From JAADHY01 sp964428935 (GTDB taxonomy: Bacteria > Planctomycetota > Planctomycetia > Planctomycetales > Planctomycetaceae): DNA of 14,368 bases. The translations under genes and the position numbers were made by a program. The notes beneath the pieces were generated by a model, which was not told where the DNA came from, made no database searches, and saw nothing but the letters and a program-made list of their open reading frames with translations. The DNA is taken from positions 1-14,368 of the forward strand of contig CAYSAG010000118.1 of assembly GCA_964428935.1 (NCBI GenBank). Direction: 5' to 3'. Within the stretch, counting starts at the first letter, position 1. The number at the start of each line of letters is the position of its first letter. Below are positions 1-8,255 of this stretch, piece after piece.

Positions 1-1341
1 GAAAGCCTTTCGCCAGTCGGCCGGCCTTCGTCCTTTCAGCAACGGCACCAGGCTGCGTCCTTGCATGTCCGGCGGCACCGGCACGCCGGCAATGTCCAAG
101 AACGTTTCCGCGAAGTCCAGGTTGGAGACCAGGTCTTTGTTCACGCTGCCCGGCCGGACCACGCCCGGCCACCGCACCAGCAGCGGCGTGTGCAACGACT
201 CTTGGTACATCCACCGTTTGTCGAACCAGCCGTGCTCGCCCAAGAAAAAGCCCTGGTCCGAGCTGTAAATGACCACCGTGTTTTCGGCCAGACCGTGTTG
301 GTCCAGGTAGTCGAGCAGGCGTCCGACGCTGTCGTCGACCGACCGAATGCAGCGCAGGTAGTCTTTCATGTAACGCTGGTACTTCCAACGAACCAGGTCT
401 TTTCCCGTGAGGTTCGCCTTGCGGAAAGCTTCGTTCTTCGGTTCGTAGGCGGCGTTCCACTGTCGAAGTTGCTCGGGCGTCAACCCACGCGGCGGAACCA
501 GCTTCAAGTCCTGAGCCGTCATGGTTTGAGCAATGGTCATGTCTTGGACCTTGGCTGGAGTGCCGCGGCCCGAGTAGTCGTCGAATAGGGTGTTCGGTTC
601 AGGAATGGTCACGTCGTCGTAAAGGTGCAGGTACTTCAGCGCCGGCTGCCAGTTGCGGTGCGGGGCTTTGTGCTGGACCATGAGCAAGAACGGCCGAGCG
701 GGGTCGCGTCGCTCCTCCAACCACTTCAACGCCAGCTCGGTAATGATTTCGGTGGTGTAGCCGACGTGCTTGACCCGCTCCTGGTGACCGTCTCCGTTGG
801 CGTCGCGCAGCATGACTGGGTTGTAGTACGGCCCCTGGCCAATCAGCACTTCCGAGTAGTCGTAACCCTGCGGAGCCATGTGCTCGCCGAGGTGCCACTT
901 GCCAATGATGGCCGTTTGGTAGCCGGCCCTTTGCAACAGCTTGGGAAAGGTCTGCTGGTGGCCGTCGAACTTGTTGCCGTTGCAGTAGAACCCGTTCAAG
1001 TGGCTGTACTTGCCTGTCTGAATGACCGCTCGCGACGGGCCGCAAAGGGAGTTCGTCACCAGGCAGTTGTCGAACCGCATGCCTTCGCGAGCCAAGCGGT
1101 CAATGTTCGGAGTCTGGTTCAGGTTCAGCCGGTAGGGACTGACGGACTGGTAAGCACTAATGGCTTGGTAAGCGTGGTCGTCGGAAAAAATGAAGAGGAT
1201 GTTGGGGCGTTTCGTTTTCGAAGCGGCCTGCAACCCCGACGGCTTGGCGCTCAACACGCCAACGCTCAACAGCAAAGCCAGTGCCGACAGCAGCCGACCA
1301 AAACGGCTGCAACTCACGAGGCTTGGACGAACGGCTCTCAT
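1..1341 (-). CDS. Secreted sulfatase, formylglycine type (C-terminus cut by window edge)
   Basis: This is a type I arylsulfatase-fold enzyme that would hydrolyse sulfate esters, probably on a sulfated glycan outside the cytoplasm. The 447 codons present have no stop. Residues 1-39 look like a signal peptide with a hydrophobic core rich in Leu and Ala. The metal-binding Asp pair is in SDDH at 53-56. The formylglycine signature CGPSRA is at 100-105, with C100 the residue to be oxidised by a sulfatase-maturing enzyme. Other sulfatase landmarks are K111 (TGKYSH), GKWHLG at 147-152, and SSDQG with D362 followed by K375. The start at 1341 is supported by GGAGGT 8 nt upstream. Perhaps 30-80 residues are missing at the C-terminus, judging by usual family length. 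Sequence flavour around the active site resembles GlcNAc-6-sulfatase or mucin-desulfating enzymes, but the substrate cannot be fixed. It is divergent from the Gfo/Idh/MocA gene, a common pairing in planctomycetes. Confidence 0.95.
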   Translation of the reverse strand, partial: MRAVRPSLVSCSRFGRLLSALALLLSVGVLSAKPSGLQAASKTKRPNILFIFSDDHAYQAISAYQSVSPYRLNLNQTPNIDRLAREGMRFDNCLVTNSLCGPSRAVIQTGKYSHLNGFYCNGNKFDGHQQTFPKLLQRAGYQTAIIGKWHLGEHMAPQGYDYSEVLIGQGPYYNPVMLRDANGDGHQERVKHVGYTTEIITELALKWLEERRDPARPFLLMVQHKAPHRNWQPALKYLHLYDDVTIPEPNTLFDDYSGRGTPAKVQDMTIAQTMTAQDLKLVPPRGLTPEQLRQWNAAYEPKNEAFRKANLTGKDLVRWKYQRYMKDYLRCIRSVDDSVGRLLDYLDQHGLAENTVVIYSSDQGFFLGEHGWFDKRWMYQESLHTPLLVRWPGVVRPGSVNKDLVSNLDFAETFLDIAGVPVPPDMQGRSLVPLLKGRRPADWRKAF

Positions 1342-1756
1342 TGAACGAAACCTCCAGCAACGAAGCCCGGCGGATCAACCAACGGCGGGAAAACGCCGAC
1401 CAGCGAGGACGAGCCGGCCCCTGCCGGCACGAAAAGGTCGTTGTGCTACGACCCGGTGGGACGCCCAATCAGCTTGAGCCAGCTTACCCCTCTTGGCAGT
1501 ACAACGCAAACCAGCGTGAAGGGCCAGCGAGGCCGCTCGACCGGTCCGAACGAGCACCGCCGACGAACCAGCCGTGTGGGGAGAGAATCGCCTCCGGCAG
1601 GCCGAGCTTGGCCACTGCAGCGCGGTTCGTGTATAAACCGTCGTCGCTGTGTCTGGCGGTGTGGAGCGGTGAATTGGCGGACGGTGCGGTCCGCTCGTCT
1701 GGTGTCCGCAGCGTCGGTTCGAGGTTCAAGTCTTGAGCAACGAGACGGTTCGAACA
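1342..1756. other. Divergent intergenic region
   Basis: This 415-nt gap separates the minus-strand sulfatase from the plus-strand oxidoreductase, so it should carry promoters for both. A sigma70-like candidate facing right is seen near 1608-1637. The sulfatase SD lies at its left end. No RNA gene or convincing small ORF was found; the overlapping open frames have no family features. Confidence 0.6.
1608..1637 (+). promoter_or_regulatory. Candidate sigma70-like promoter for the oxidoreductase
   Basis: TTGGCC at 1608-1613 and TATAAA at 1632-1637 are separated by 18 nt. The -10 matches the consensus at five of six positions and the -35 at four of six. It would give a leader of roughly 110 nt before the start at 1757. 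The call is by eye only. Confidence 0.35.
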
Positions 1757-2899
1757 ATGTACCGCGTCGGAATTTTGGGGTTTGGCTTCATTGGCAAGGT
1801 GCACGCGTACGCTTACGCCAGTTTGCCGTTTTACTACGACCCGCCTCCCGTCGAGGCCCGTGTGACTCACGTCGTGACGGCGCGTCGCGAAACGGCCGAG
1901 AAGGCCCGCCGTGTTCTCGGGGCCGAGGTCGCGTCGACCGACTTTCGTGTCGTTACCGAGTCTCCAGAGGTGGACATTGTCCACATTTGCACGCCGAACA
2001 ACCTGCACCGCGACGCGTTGCTGTCCGCGTTGGCTCACGGCAAGCACATTTACTGCGACAAGCCGCTGGTCGCGACGGTGGACGAGGCGGAGCAGGTCCG
2101 AGCAGCGATGAAGGGCTACACGGGCGTGGCTCAAATGACCTTTCACAACCGCTTCTTCCCAGCCACCCTGCGGGCAAAGCAACTGGTCGACGAAGGCCGG
2201 CTGGGAGACGTCCTGCAATTCCGCGCCGCCTACCTGCACGCCGGCAGTGCCGACCCAAAAGCACCGTTGAAGTGGAAGCTGACGGCGGCGGCCGGCGGAG
2301 GAGTCATTGCCGACCTGGCCTCGCACGTGCTCGACCTGGTCGACTACCTCATTGGCCCGTTCGACTCCTTCACCGCGTTGACTCACCGTCCGTACGCCGA
2401 GCGGCCGTTGCCGGACGACCCCGCCCGCATGGCTCCAACAGACGCCGAAGACTGCGTGGTCGCGCTGGCTCGACTGGTCGGCGGAGCGGTCGGCACGGTC
2501 GAAGCCACCAAACTGGCCACCGGCACGGAAGACGAGCTGCGACTGGAGATTCACGGGAACCGGGGAGCCGTCCGTTTCAACCTGATGGACCCACACCACT
2601 TGGACTTCTACGACTCAACCCTTTCGGACCAGCCCTTGGGGGGAGAGCGCGGTTGGCGTCGAATCGACACCGGACAACGCTACCCCAAACCGGCAGCCAG
2701 CTTCCCCAGCCCGAAGGCCGCCATTGGCTGGCTCCGAGCTCACGTGGCCTGCCTGGCCAACTTCCTCCAGGCTGTGGCCGAGGGGAGGCCGGCCGAGCCG
2801 GGACTGGAGCAAGGCATTCGCGTGCAGTACCTGATGGATTGTCTGAAGCGGTCGGCCGCGACAGGAAGCTGTGTGGCCGTGCCGGAGGCGGCTCGGTAG
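1757..2899 (+). CDS. Gfo/Idh/MocA family NAD(P)-dependent oxidoreductase
   Basis: This is a sugar- or cyclitol-type dehydrogenase that would use NAD(P) to oxidise or reduce a hydroxyl group, acting in the cytoplasm. The 380-aa protein opens with a Rossmann fold, with GFGFIG at 8-13. It carries the family CDKP motif at 100-103, where K102 is the usual catalytic Lys (EKP in most relatives). The GGG...D..SHVLD segment ends at S189-D193, so H190 and D193 are the expected second active-site pair. Length is normal for the family. The start is uncertain: an in-frame TTG at 1733 preceded by GAGG would add eight residues (MSNETVRT). ATG 1757 is preferred because the Rossmann strand begins right after it. 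Its neighbour, a divergent sulfatase, suggests a role in glycan or sugar catabolism, but the substrate is unknown. Confidence 0.93.
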   Translation: MYRVGILGFGFIGKVHAYAYASLPFYYDPPPVEARVTHVVTARRETAEKARRVLGAEVASTDFRVVTESPEVDIVHICTPNNLHRDALLSALAHGKHIYCDKPLVATVDEAEQVRAAMKGYTGVAQMTFHNRFFPATLRAKQLVDEGRLGDVLQFRAAYLHAGSADPKAPLKWKLTAAAGGGVIADLASHVLDLVDYLIGPFDSFTALTHRPYAERPLPDDPARMAPTDAEDCVVALARLVGGAVGTVEATKLATGTEDELRLEIHGNRGAVRFNLMDPHHLDFYDSTLSDQPLGGERGWRRIDTGQRYPKPAASFPSPKAAIGWLRAHVACLANFLQAVAEGRPAEPGLEQGIRVQYLMDCLKRSAATGSCVAVPEAAR

Positions 2900-2972
2900 A
2901 CACGGCCGAACTCTGACGACGCCGGTGCTCACCGCTCAGCTCCGGAGCCCGAAACGCGGCGTCAGCCAGGAC

Positions 2973-2990
2973 GGCCGGAGGGAACCGGCC
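2973..2990. repeat. Short inverted repeat upstream of the membrane protein gene
   Basis: GGCCGG and CCGGCC (6 bp) flank a 6-nt loop. It lies between the oxidoreductase stop and the next start. There is no T-run after it, so it is a weak terminator candidate at best; it may also fold in the leader of the downstream gene. Confidence 0.3.
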
Positions 2991-3024
2991 AGACGAGAAC
3001 CACAAAGCCGTTCTGCAAGTGAGC

Positions 3025-4050
3025 ATGAAAGTCAAGCGTTTGCTGATTGGCTTGGGCAAAGTCGCCGCTTCGTGCGGTCTGCTGGCGTACCTGTTCTGGG
3101 ACGCCTACCGCAGCGACGCGTTCACGTACTTGTGGCAGCAGCCCAAGCAGTGGCCGCTGTTGGCGGTTGCGCTGGTTCTTTGCCTTGTTGCCGTGGTCTT
3201 GACGTTGGTGCGGTGGTGTCTGCTGGTTCGAGCGTTGCGAATGGCGTTCGGGTTGCGCGACGCGTTGCGAATTGGCTTCCTCGGCTACTTGTTCAACTTG
3301 GCTCCCATGGGCATTGTGGGCGGAGACATGTTGAAGATGTTCTTGCTCGCCCGGGAGCAACATGCTCACCGGCCCGAAGCGGTCGCGACGGTGGTGGTCG
3401 ACCGGTTGATTGGTCTTTACGCGCTGTTTGTGGTGGCGTCGGTGGCGGCGCTGGTCACGGGTTTTTTCCGCACCACGGTGCCGGAAGTGCGCTTGGTGTG
3501 TTGGGCCACGTTTGCGGCGGCTGTGGTGGGAGCGGTCGCAGCCGCGGTGGCTTGGTTGCCGGTCGTGCCGTTGGAGCGGGTTCGTCGGGCCGTCGAGCGA
3601 ATTCCTTACGGCGGAGCCACGTTGGCGCGAATGGTTGGAGCGGTCGAGCAGTACCGACGACGTCCTGGAACGCTGTTGGTCGCTCTGCTCTTCAGCTTCG
3701 GCGTTCACTCCTGCTTTGCCACGGCCATGTACCTGATTGCTCGCAGTCTCTTCTCGCTCGTTCCGCCTTTGTCCATGCACTTTGTCGTGTGTCCGCTCAG
3801 TGCCGCGGCCGGCGTGTTACCGCTTCCGATGGGACCGACTGAGTTTGTGCTGGACCGCCTCTACCTGTTCCTTCCCGTCCCCGGCGGCTCGCCCATGCGC
3901 CCCGGACAAGGCCTGGTCGTCGTCTTGGCGTACCGAGTCATTACGTTGATTGTGGCCGGAATCGGCTTGGCGTACTACTTGACGTGCCGAAAAGAGGTGG
4001 CCGAGGTTTTGGAGCATCCGGACGAGTTCGTAGAGCCGTCGCGGCAGTGA
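3025..4050 (+). CDS. Lysylphosphatidylglycerol synthase TM-region / UPF0104 family membrane protein
   Basis: This is a flippase-like integral membrane protein of the family related to the N-terminal half of MprF (PF03706 type). In MprF that half moves aminoacylated lipids across the inner membrane; stand-alone members mostly have unknown substrates. The 341-aa protein has about eight hydrophobic helices, near residues 6-25, 44-68, 82-103, 117-145, 155-178, 213-240, 248-275 and 300-325. Family landmarks are the segment around PMGIVGGDMLK (D101) and the later PLPMGPTEFVLDR. There is no C-terminal acyltransferase (DUF2156) domain, so it is not a full MprF. An in-frame GTG at 3019 would add two residues; ATG 3025 is chosen. 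No strong SD is visible. It follows the oxidoreductase by 125 nt on the same strand, so co-transcription is possible but not shown. Confidence 0.85.
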   Translation: MKVKRLLIGLGKVAASCGLLAYLFWDAYRSDAFTYLWQQPKQWPLLAVALVLCLVAVVLTLVRWCLLVRALRMAFGLRDALRIGFLGYLFNLAPMGIVGGDMLKMFLLAREQHAHRPEAVATVVVDRLIGLYALFVVASVAALVTGFFRTTVPEVRLVCWATFAAAVVGAVAAAVAWLPVVPLERVRRAVERIPYGGATLARMVGAVEQYRRRPGTLLVALLFSFGVHSCFATAMYLIARSLFSLVPPLSMHFVVCPLSAAAGVLPLPMGPTEFVLDRLYLFLPVPGGSPMRPGQGLVVVLAYRVITLIVAGIGLAYYLTCRKEVAEVLEHPDEFVEPSRQ

Positions 4051-4228
4051 CCGAGCTGACAGCCCAAGGGCTTCTTGGAATCCACGCCGGACGCTCGGTA
4101 AGATGGCTTTGAGGGGGCAGCTCTTCTTGGAGAGGGCGGTGGCGTTTCGGACTCGACCGGCCAGCTGCCTGGGGCAGTCCACTTCGGGCGAGACCAGCCA
4201 AGCCAAGAGCGGGACGGGAGGAGGACGC

Positions 4229-4726
4229 ATGACGAGGCGAAGACTCTCTTGGCGTTCGCTGACCGCGGCCGACCTCATGCGCCGTGACGTCGTGGTCGTC
4301 GGGCCGAACGACTCGCTGCTGGACGCGCTGGAACTAATGACGGAAAACCACGTCAGCGGGCTGCCCGTCCTGGACGCTCGCGACAAGTGCGTCGGCGTGA
4401 TTTCGGCCACGGACATTTTGACGTTCGAGCAGGAGCAATCGGAGCGGACGGCGGAGCAAGACGGCTTCTCGGCTTTCTTCGACCCGCAAGCTCAACGTTG
4501 GGTGGCCGTCCGAGTGCGGGCCGGGCTGGAGGAACTGGCCGACGTGCGAGTCCGTGAGGTCATGTCTCGCGAGTTGGTTGCCGTGCGTCCCAACACACCC
4601 GTGAAAAAGGTGGCCCAGCGAATGGTCGAAAGCGACGTTCGCCGAGTGCTCGTGCTGGACGACCAACAGTTCCTGCACGGCATCATTTCGTCCATGGACT
4701 TCGTGCGGTTGTTGGTCGAGCTGTAA
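4229..4726 (+). CDS. Two-CBS-domain protein
   Basis: This is a small cytoplasmic regulatory protein of 165 aa made almost only of a CBS pair (Bateman module), which usually binds adenine nucleotides. CBS1 covers about 12-66 and ends in GVISATDIL. CBS2 covers about 107-163 and ends in GIISSMDFV. The Asp after each domain's Ser/Thr is the residue that often contacts ribose. The stretch between them, about 67-105, is polar and includes an aromatic FFDPQAQRWV patch. The start is decided by GGGAGGAGGA just upstream of ATG 4229. A longer in-frame reading from ATG 4103 adds 42 residues without family features and is not favoured. The protein has no fused effector domain, so its target is unknown. 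Confidence 0.93.
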   Translation: MTRRRLSWRSLTAADLMRRDVVVVGPNDSLLDALELMTENHVSGLPVLDARDKCVGVISATDILTFEQEQSERTAEQDGFSAFFDPQAQRWVAVRVRAGLEELADVRVREVMSRELVAVRPNTPVKKVAQRMVESDVRRVLVLDDQQFLHGIISSMDFVRLLVEL

Positions 4727-4746
4727 GAGCCCGTAAGCGGCTTCGA

Positions 4747-4785
4747 GACGGTGGAACACCGTCGTCCGGCCAACCGAGTTTTTTT
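4747..4785 (+). terminator. Weak terminator-like hairpin after the CBS gene
   Basis: GACGGTG and CACCGTC (4747-4763) pair around a GAA loop. A run of seven T lies at 4779-4785, about 15 nt downstream, which is further than in classical intrinsic terminators. It sits between two convergent genes. Confidence 0.35.
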
Positions 4786-4831
4786 CCGGACCGACGTTCG
4801 CCCACGAAAGCGGTGCGGCGCTTGGGCGTCG

Positions 4832-5077
4832 TTACGCTTGAAAACCGCCCGACTCGGAAGCGTCCGACGCCTGCCCCGAGCTGCGCTCGCCACTGCCAGC
4901 CTCACCCTGGCCGCCCGCCGACTCGTCCTCGTCCGGCGTCAGTTCCATTAGGTTCGTCGGGCAAATGTCCTGCTCGCCGCACTGCTTGCAAACGATTCGA
5001 ATCAAGTCCGAGCCGCCCAGTCGAATCTGCTGCTCCTGGCAGAGCTGGTACAGCTGCTTCAAATGGACGCACACCAT
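4832..5077 (-). CDS. Small Cys-rich conserved-looking protein
   Basis: This is an 81-aa protein of unknown function. The first 46 residues look conserved-type: C3, H5, C13, then the CKQC pair at 30-33 and C39 form a plausible metal-binding (zinc-ribbon-like) arrangement. Residues 47-81 are low-complexity and acidic, rich in Glu, Asp, Ser and Gly, and probably disordered. ATG 5077 is chosen because the ordered segment starts there and AGGAG lies just upstream, though unusually close. Upstream in-frame starts would add Arg-rich sequence with no family look. From memory it resembles short planctomycete hypothetical proteins with the same CxxC segment, but that was not checked. It converges with the CBS gene. 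Confidence 0.7.
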   Translation of the reverse strand: MVCVHLKQLYQLCQEQQIRLGGSDLIRIVCKQCGEQDICPTNLMELTPDEDESAGGQGEAGSGERSSGQASDASESGGFQA

Positions 5078-5724
5078 GGCTCCTGCTTTCCCTTCTGGCT
5101 GTTGGCGTTTTCTAAACGGCGGACTCGATGCCCCGCCGCGCTGCGGGCACTGGCTCCGGCGTTCGCGCCGCTCGGCCGCCGTGCTTCGACGCGTTTTTCT
5201 TCGACACTGGTGGCTCACCGCAGAAACACCGTTGGTCAAAGTCCACCGCGAATTCTAAAGCCTTCGCTAGCGAGTTGGCACGGAACAACACCCCCGCTTT
5301 TCTGCCAACGGGCAACCGACCTCCAGACCGAAGCCGCTCGGAGGTTGCGCGCCAACCGGTCCCACCGAACGACTTTGAAGCGCAAGCCGGCACGCGGCGA
5401 CGAGGCGGCACGCGGTCGCCGCCCCGAAGCCGCGCGCTCACCACGTTGCCGGACCCGACTCGCCCGCCGTTCGGTTGCAAACCCGCGGTGGCGACGGTGG
5501 AATAGAAACGGCGTCGCTGCGACGCACCTTCCTTCTTGTTTCTTCGTGGGCGGCCCTGCCGAGCCCGCTGACGAACTGCCATGAGTCAGCCCGCCCGCTG
5601 CGGCCGGCAAGCCGCTGTGAAAAGAAACCAGTCGCTCCCGGTCGGAAGCGACCCCCGAACAGCTTCGACGCCTCGCCGACTGACCGGCCACGAGCGGAAA
5701 CAGCCTACGAAGGGAGACGCCGAC
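5078..5724. other. Long divergent intergenic region
   Basis: This is 647 nt between the Cys-rich protein (minus) and the secreted hydrolase-like protein (plus). It must carry the promoters of both. I see no tRNA, no clear riboswitch and no small ORF with family features; the many open frames are a by-product of the high GC content. An in-frame ATG at 5581 gives an Arg/Ser/Pro-rich extension of the downstream gene that is not credible as protein. Confidence 0.55.
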
Positions 5725-8181
5725 ATGAGACGACGTTTTCGGGTTGTCTGTCCAGAGCGCCAGATTGCTGTGTTGACGGCACAGGCCGTCTTGTTGAGCT
5801 GGGTCTGTGTGTCGCTCGGTGCGGCTCCGGCCACTCCAGGCCGGGACCAGCAACCTGCGGCGAACAGGGAGCGGACCGGGCCGTCCGCACACCGCAACCT
5901 GGTCCGCAACGGCGGTTTCGAGAACGGCTTGAAAGGCTGGTCGCCGTTTTGGACGCGCGAGCCTGGCGCTGGCACGGCCACGCTGGAACGAAAAGACTGT
6001 CCGTCGGGACGTCAGTGCGTGCGTTTGAGCCACACGGGGAGTCAGGACTGGAGTTTTTCGCCGGAGGTGAGCTTGGACGTTGCTCCCGGCGACGTCGTCG
6101 AGCTGTCGGCGTGGGTCCGGCACGAAGGCCGCGGCACTTTTTCTCTGAGTGCCATTGCTTACGACGGCCAAGGCCGCGTGGTGGATTGGGACTACGGCGG
6201 TCGGCCTCTGGGCGGCAACACGGGCTGGAAGCGCATTCGCCGTCGCATTGTCGTGGGCGGCAACGTGCGTCGGCTGGTGCCGCGGCTCATGGGCAGCGGG
6301 CCGCAAACGCTTTGGGTCGACGACTTCACCGTGGTCCGGGCAGGCCGGTTGGAAGACCTGCGAGCAAAGGACCTGCCGGCCACGTTGACGGTCAGGAACC
6401 GAGCCATTGAACTGACGCTGAAGACCTCAGACGGGACGCTTTCGGTCCGCGACCTTCGGACCGGACGCCTTTGGCAGCAGCGGCCGCTCCGGCAACACGG
6501 TGTGGTGCTCAAAGCTTCGGCCGCCGGCACCCGGCTCGACTGGACCTGGCTTGTTCCGTCTTTCGACCTGGAGGTGCAGGTGAGGGCCGAGCTGGACGGG
6601 CAGCGTCCCGAAGCCGTGCTCACGCTGACCGCTCACGGAGAGCTGCCGGCGTCCCTCCAGTACCCCTACCCGTTCGTCACTCAGCGCGGCACCTACCTGG
6701 TCGTGCCCATGAACGAGGGCATTTCGTACCCGGTGGACGACGAGTCGATTCGGCAACGGCGGTTGATTGCTTACGGGGGTCACGGCATTTGCATGGCCTT
6801 TTGGGGAGCGACGGACGGGCGAAGCGGCTACGAAGGGATTTTCGAGACACCGGACGACGCGTCCATTCGCATTGCTCGGCTGGACGGTCTGCTCTGCTTG
6901 GCTCCCGAGTGGGACGGGCAGAAAGGCCGCTTTGGCTACGCTCGCCGCCTTCGCTACGTCTTTTTCGACCGGGGCGGGCACGTGGCCTTGTGCAAGCGGT
7001 ACCGTCAGTACGTACAGGACCAAGGTCGGCTGGTGACGTTCAGCCAGAAATTACAGAAAAACCCCAATGTCGACCTGCTGATTGGAGCGGTGAATGTGTG
7101 GTGTTGGGAGCGGGACGCGCTGGCCATTGTCCGCGAACTGCAGCAGGCGGGAATCAAACGAATTCTGTGGAGTCACCGACAGCCGCCCGAGGTCATTCGA
7201 GCCATGAATGAGTTGGGCGTGCTGACCAGCCGCTACGACATCTACCAGGACGTCATGAACCCGGAGAACTTTCCGAAGCTGTGGGGAGTCCACCCGGACT
7301 GGCCGACCGAGGCGTGGCCGGACGACCTGATCCTCGACCGCAACGGCGACTGGCTTCGCGGCTGGCGAGTCCGGGGCAAGGACGGCAAGTGGTACCCGTG
7401 CGGCGTGTTGTGCGACCGGCGAGCGCCGGAGTACGCTCGCAAACGCGTGCCGCCCGAGCTGAAGACGCACCCGTACCGCTGCCGCTTCATCGACACCACA
7501 ACGGCCGCTCCGTGGCGAGAATGCTACAGCCCGAACCACCCCATGACCCGCAGCGACAGCCGTCACTGGAAAATGGAACTGCTGCGGTTCATGTCCGAGA
7601 AAATGCGACTGGTGACCGGCAGCGAGACCGGACACGACGCGGCCGTTCCCTACGTCCACTACTTCGAAGGCATGCTCAGCCTCGGGCCCTACCGAATTCC
7701 CGACGCCGGCCGCAACATGGCCAAGATTTGGGACACCGTCCCCGAACGAGTGGCCAAGTTCCAGGTTGGCCAGCGCTACCGGCTGCCGTTGTGGGAGCTG
7801 GTCTACCACGACTGTGTGGTCGCCCAGTGGTACTGGGGCGACTACAACAACAAGCTGCCGGCCATTTGGGACAAGCGCGACCTGTTCAACGTCCTTTACG
7901 GCACTCCGCCCATGTTCATGTTCAACCGCCGGTTCTGGCAGGAGCACAAGCAGCGGTTCGTCGAAAGCTACAAGAAAATCAGTCCCGTCGCTCGAGCGAC
8001 CGGCTACAGCGAAATGACCGACCACCGTTTCTTGACGCCAGACCGCGACGTCCAGCAGACGCGTTTCGCCAACGGCGTGGTCGTCACGGTGAACTTTTCC
8101 GACCGGCCGTTCCGCCTCGAGGACGGCACGGTGGTCGGAGCGAAAAGTTTCCACGTGGAAGGTCTGCCCGAGTCGCCCTGA
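5725..8181 (+). CDS. Secreted glycoside-hydrolase-like protein with CBM4/9-like N-terminus
   Basis: This is a large exported protein of 818 aa, probably acting on a polysaccharide or glycoprotein glycan. Residues 1 to about 35 form a signal peptide (basic start, hydrophobic 16-32, APA near the end). A carbohydrate-binding jelly-roll domain begins with NLVRNGGFENG at 58-68 and runs to about 205, ending in a typical WVDDFTVV strand. A beta-rich middle region (about 215-440) is followed by a likely TIM barrel (about 450-760) and a short C-terminal beta region. The barrel recalls the GH101/DUF5696-type group, but the match is by eye. Acidic residues in conserved-looking settings are D590 (RFIDTTTAAPWRE) and E634/D638 (GSETGHD). 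The start at 5725 is supported by AGGGAG about 8 nt upstream and by the signal peptide. The family assignment is tentative; it could be a new hydrolase family. Confidence 0.6.
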   Translation: MRRRFRVVCPERQIAVLTAQAVLLSWVCVSLGAAPATPGRDQQPAANRERTGPSAHRNLVRNGGFENGLKGWSPFWTREPGAGTATLERKDCPSGRQCVRLSHTGSQDWSFSPEVSLDVAPGDVVELSAWVRHEGRGTFSLSAIAYDGQGRVVDWDYGGRPLGGNTGWKRIRRRIVVGGNVRRLVPRLMGSGPQTLWVDDFTVVRAGRLEDLRAKDLPATLTVRNRAIELTLKTSDGTLSVRDLRTGRLWQQRPLRQHGVVLKASAAGTRLDWTWLVPSFDLEVQVRAELDGQRPEAVLTLTAHGELPASLQYPYPFVTQRGTYLVVPMNEGISYPVDDESIRQRRLIAYGGHGICMAFWGATDGRSGYEGIFETPDDASIRIARLDGLLCLAPEWDGQKGRFGYARRLRYVFFDRGGHVALCKRYRQYVQDQGRLVTFSQKLQKNPNVDLLIGAVNVWCWERDALAIVRELQQAGIKRILWSHRQPPEVIRAMNELGVLTSRYDIYQDVMNPENFPKLWGVHPDWPTEAWPDDLILDRNGDWLRGWRVRGKDGKWYPCGVLCDRRAPEYARKRVPPELKTHPYRCRFIDTTTAAPWRECYSPNHPMTRSDSRHWKMELLRFMSEKMRLVTGSETGHDAAVPYVHYFEGMLSLGPYRIPDAGRNMAKIWDTVPERVAKFQVGQRYRLPLWELVYHDCVVAQWYWGDYNNKLPAIWDKRDLFNVLYGTPPMFMFNRRFWQEHKQRFVESYKKISPVARATGYSEMTDHRFLTPDRDVQQTRFANGVVVTVNFSDRPFRLEDGTVVGAKSFHVEGLPESP

Positions 8182-8233
8182 CCGGACGACGGGCTGGTTC
8201 GCCACGCCGACGACCAACGAACGGGCGGACCGC

Positions 8234-8253
8234 AGGACGGACGGTGCCGTCCT
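8234..8253. terminator. Hairpin between convergent genes
   Basis: AGGACGG and CCGTCCT (7 bp) enclose a 6-nt loop, in the 74-nt gap where the hydrolase-like gene and hisB meet tail to tail. No U-run follows on either strand, so it may only assist termination. Confidence 0.35.
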
Positions 8254-8255
8254 CG

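Noticed and set aside
1484..2599. Long minus-strand open frame antisense to the oxidoreductase
   Set aside because: It has no recognisable motifs, and the plus-strand frame has all the Gfo/Idh/MocA signatures.
4061..4072. AGCCC-AA-GGGCT hairpin after the LPG-TM gene as terminator
   Set aside because: The stem is only 5 bp with a 2-nt loop and no T-run.
4103..4228. 42-residue N-terminal extension of the CBS protein from ATG 4103
   Set aside because: It has no CBS-family features, and the strong SD GGGAGGAGGA sits right before ATG 4229.
5581..5724. 48-residue extension of the secreted protein from ATG 5581
   Set aside because: It would put an Arg/Pro/Ser-rich stretch before a clear signal peptide; ATG 5725 has its own SD.
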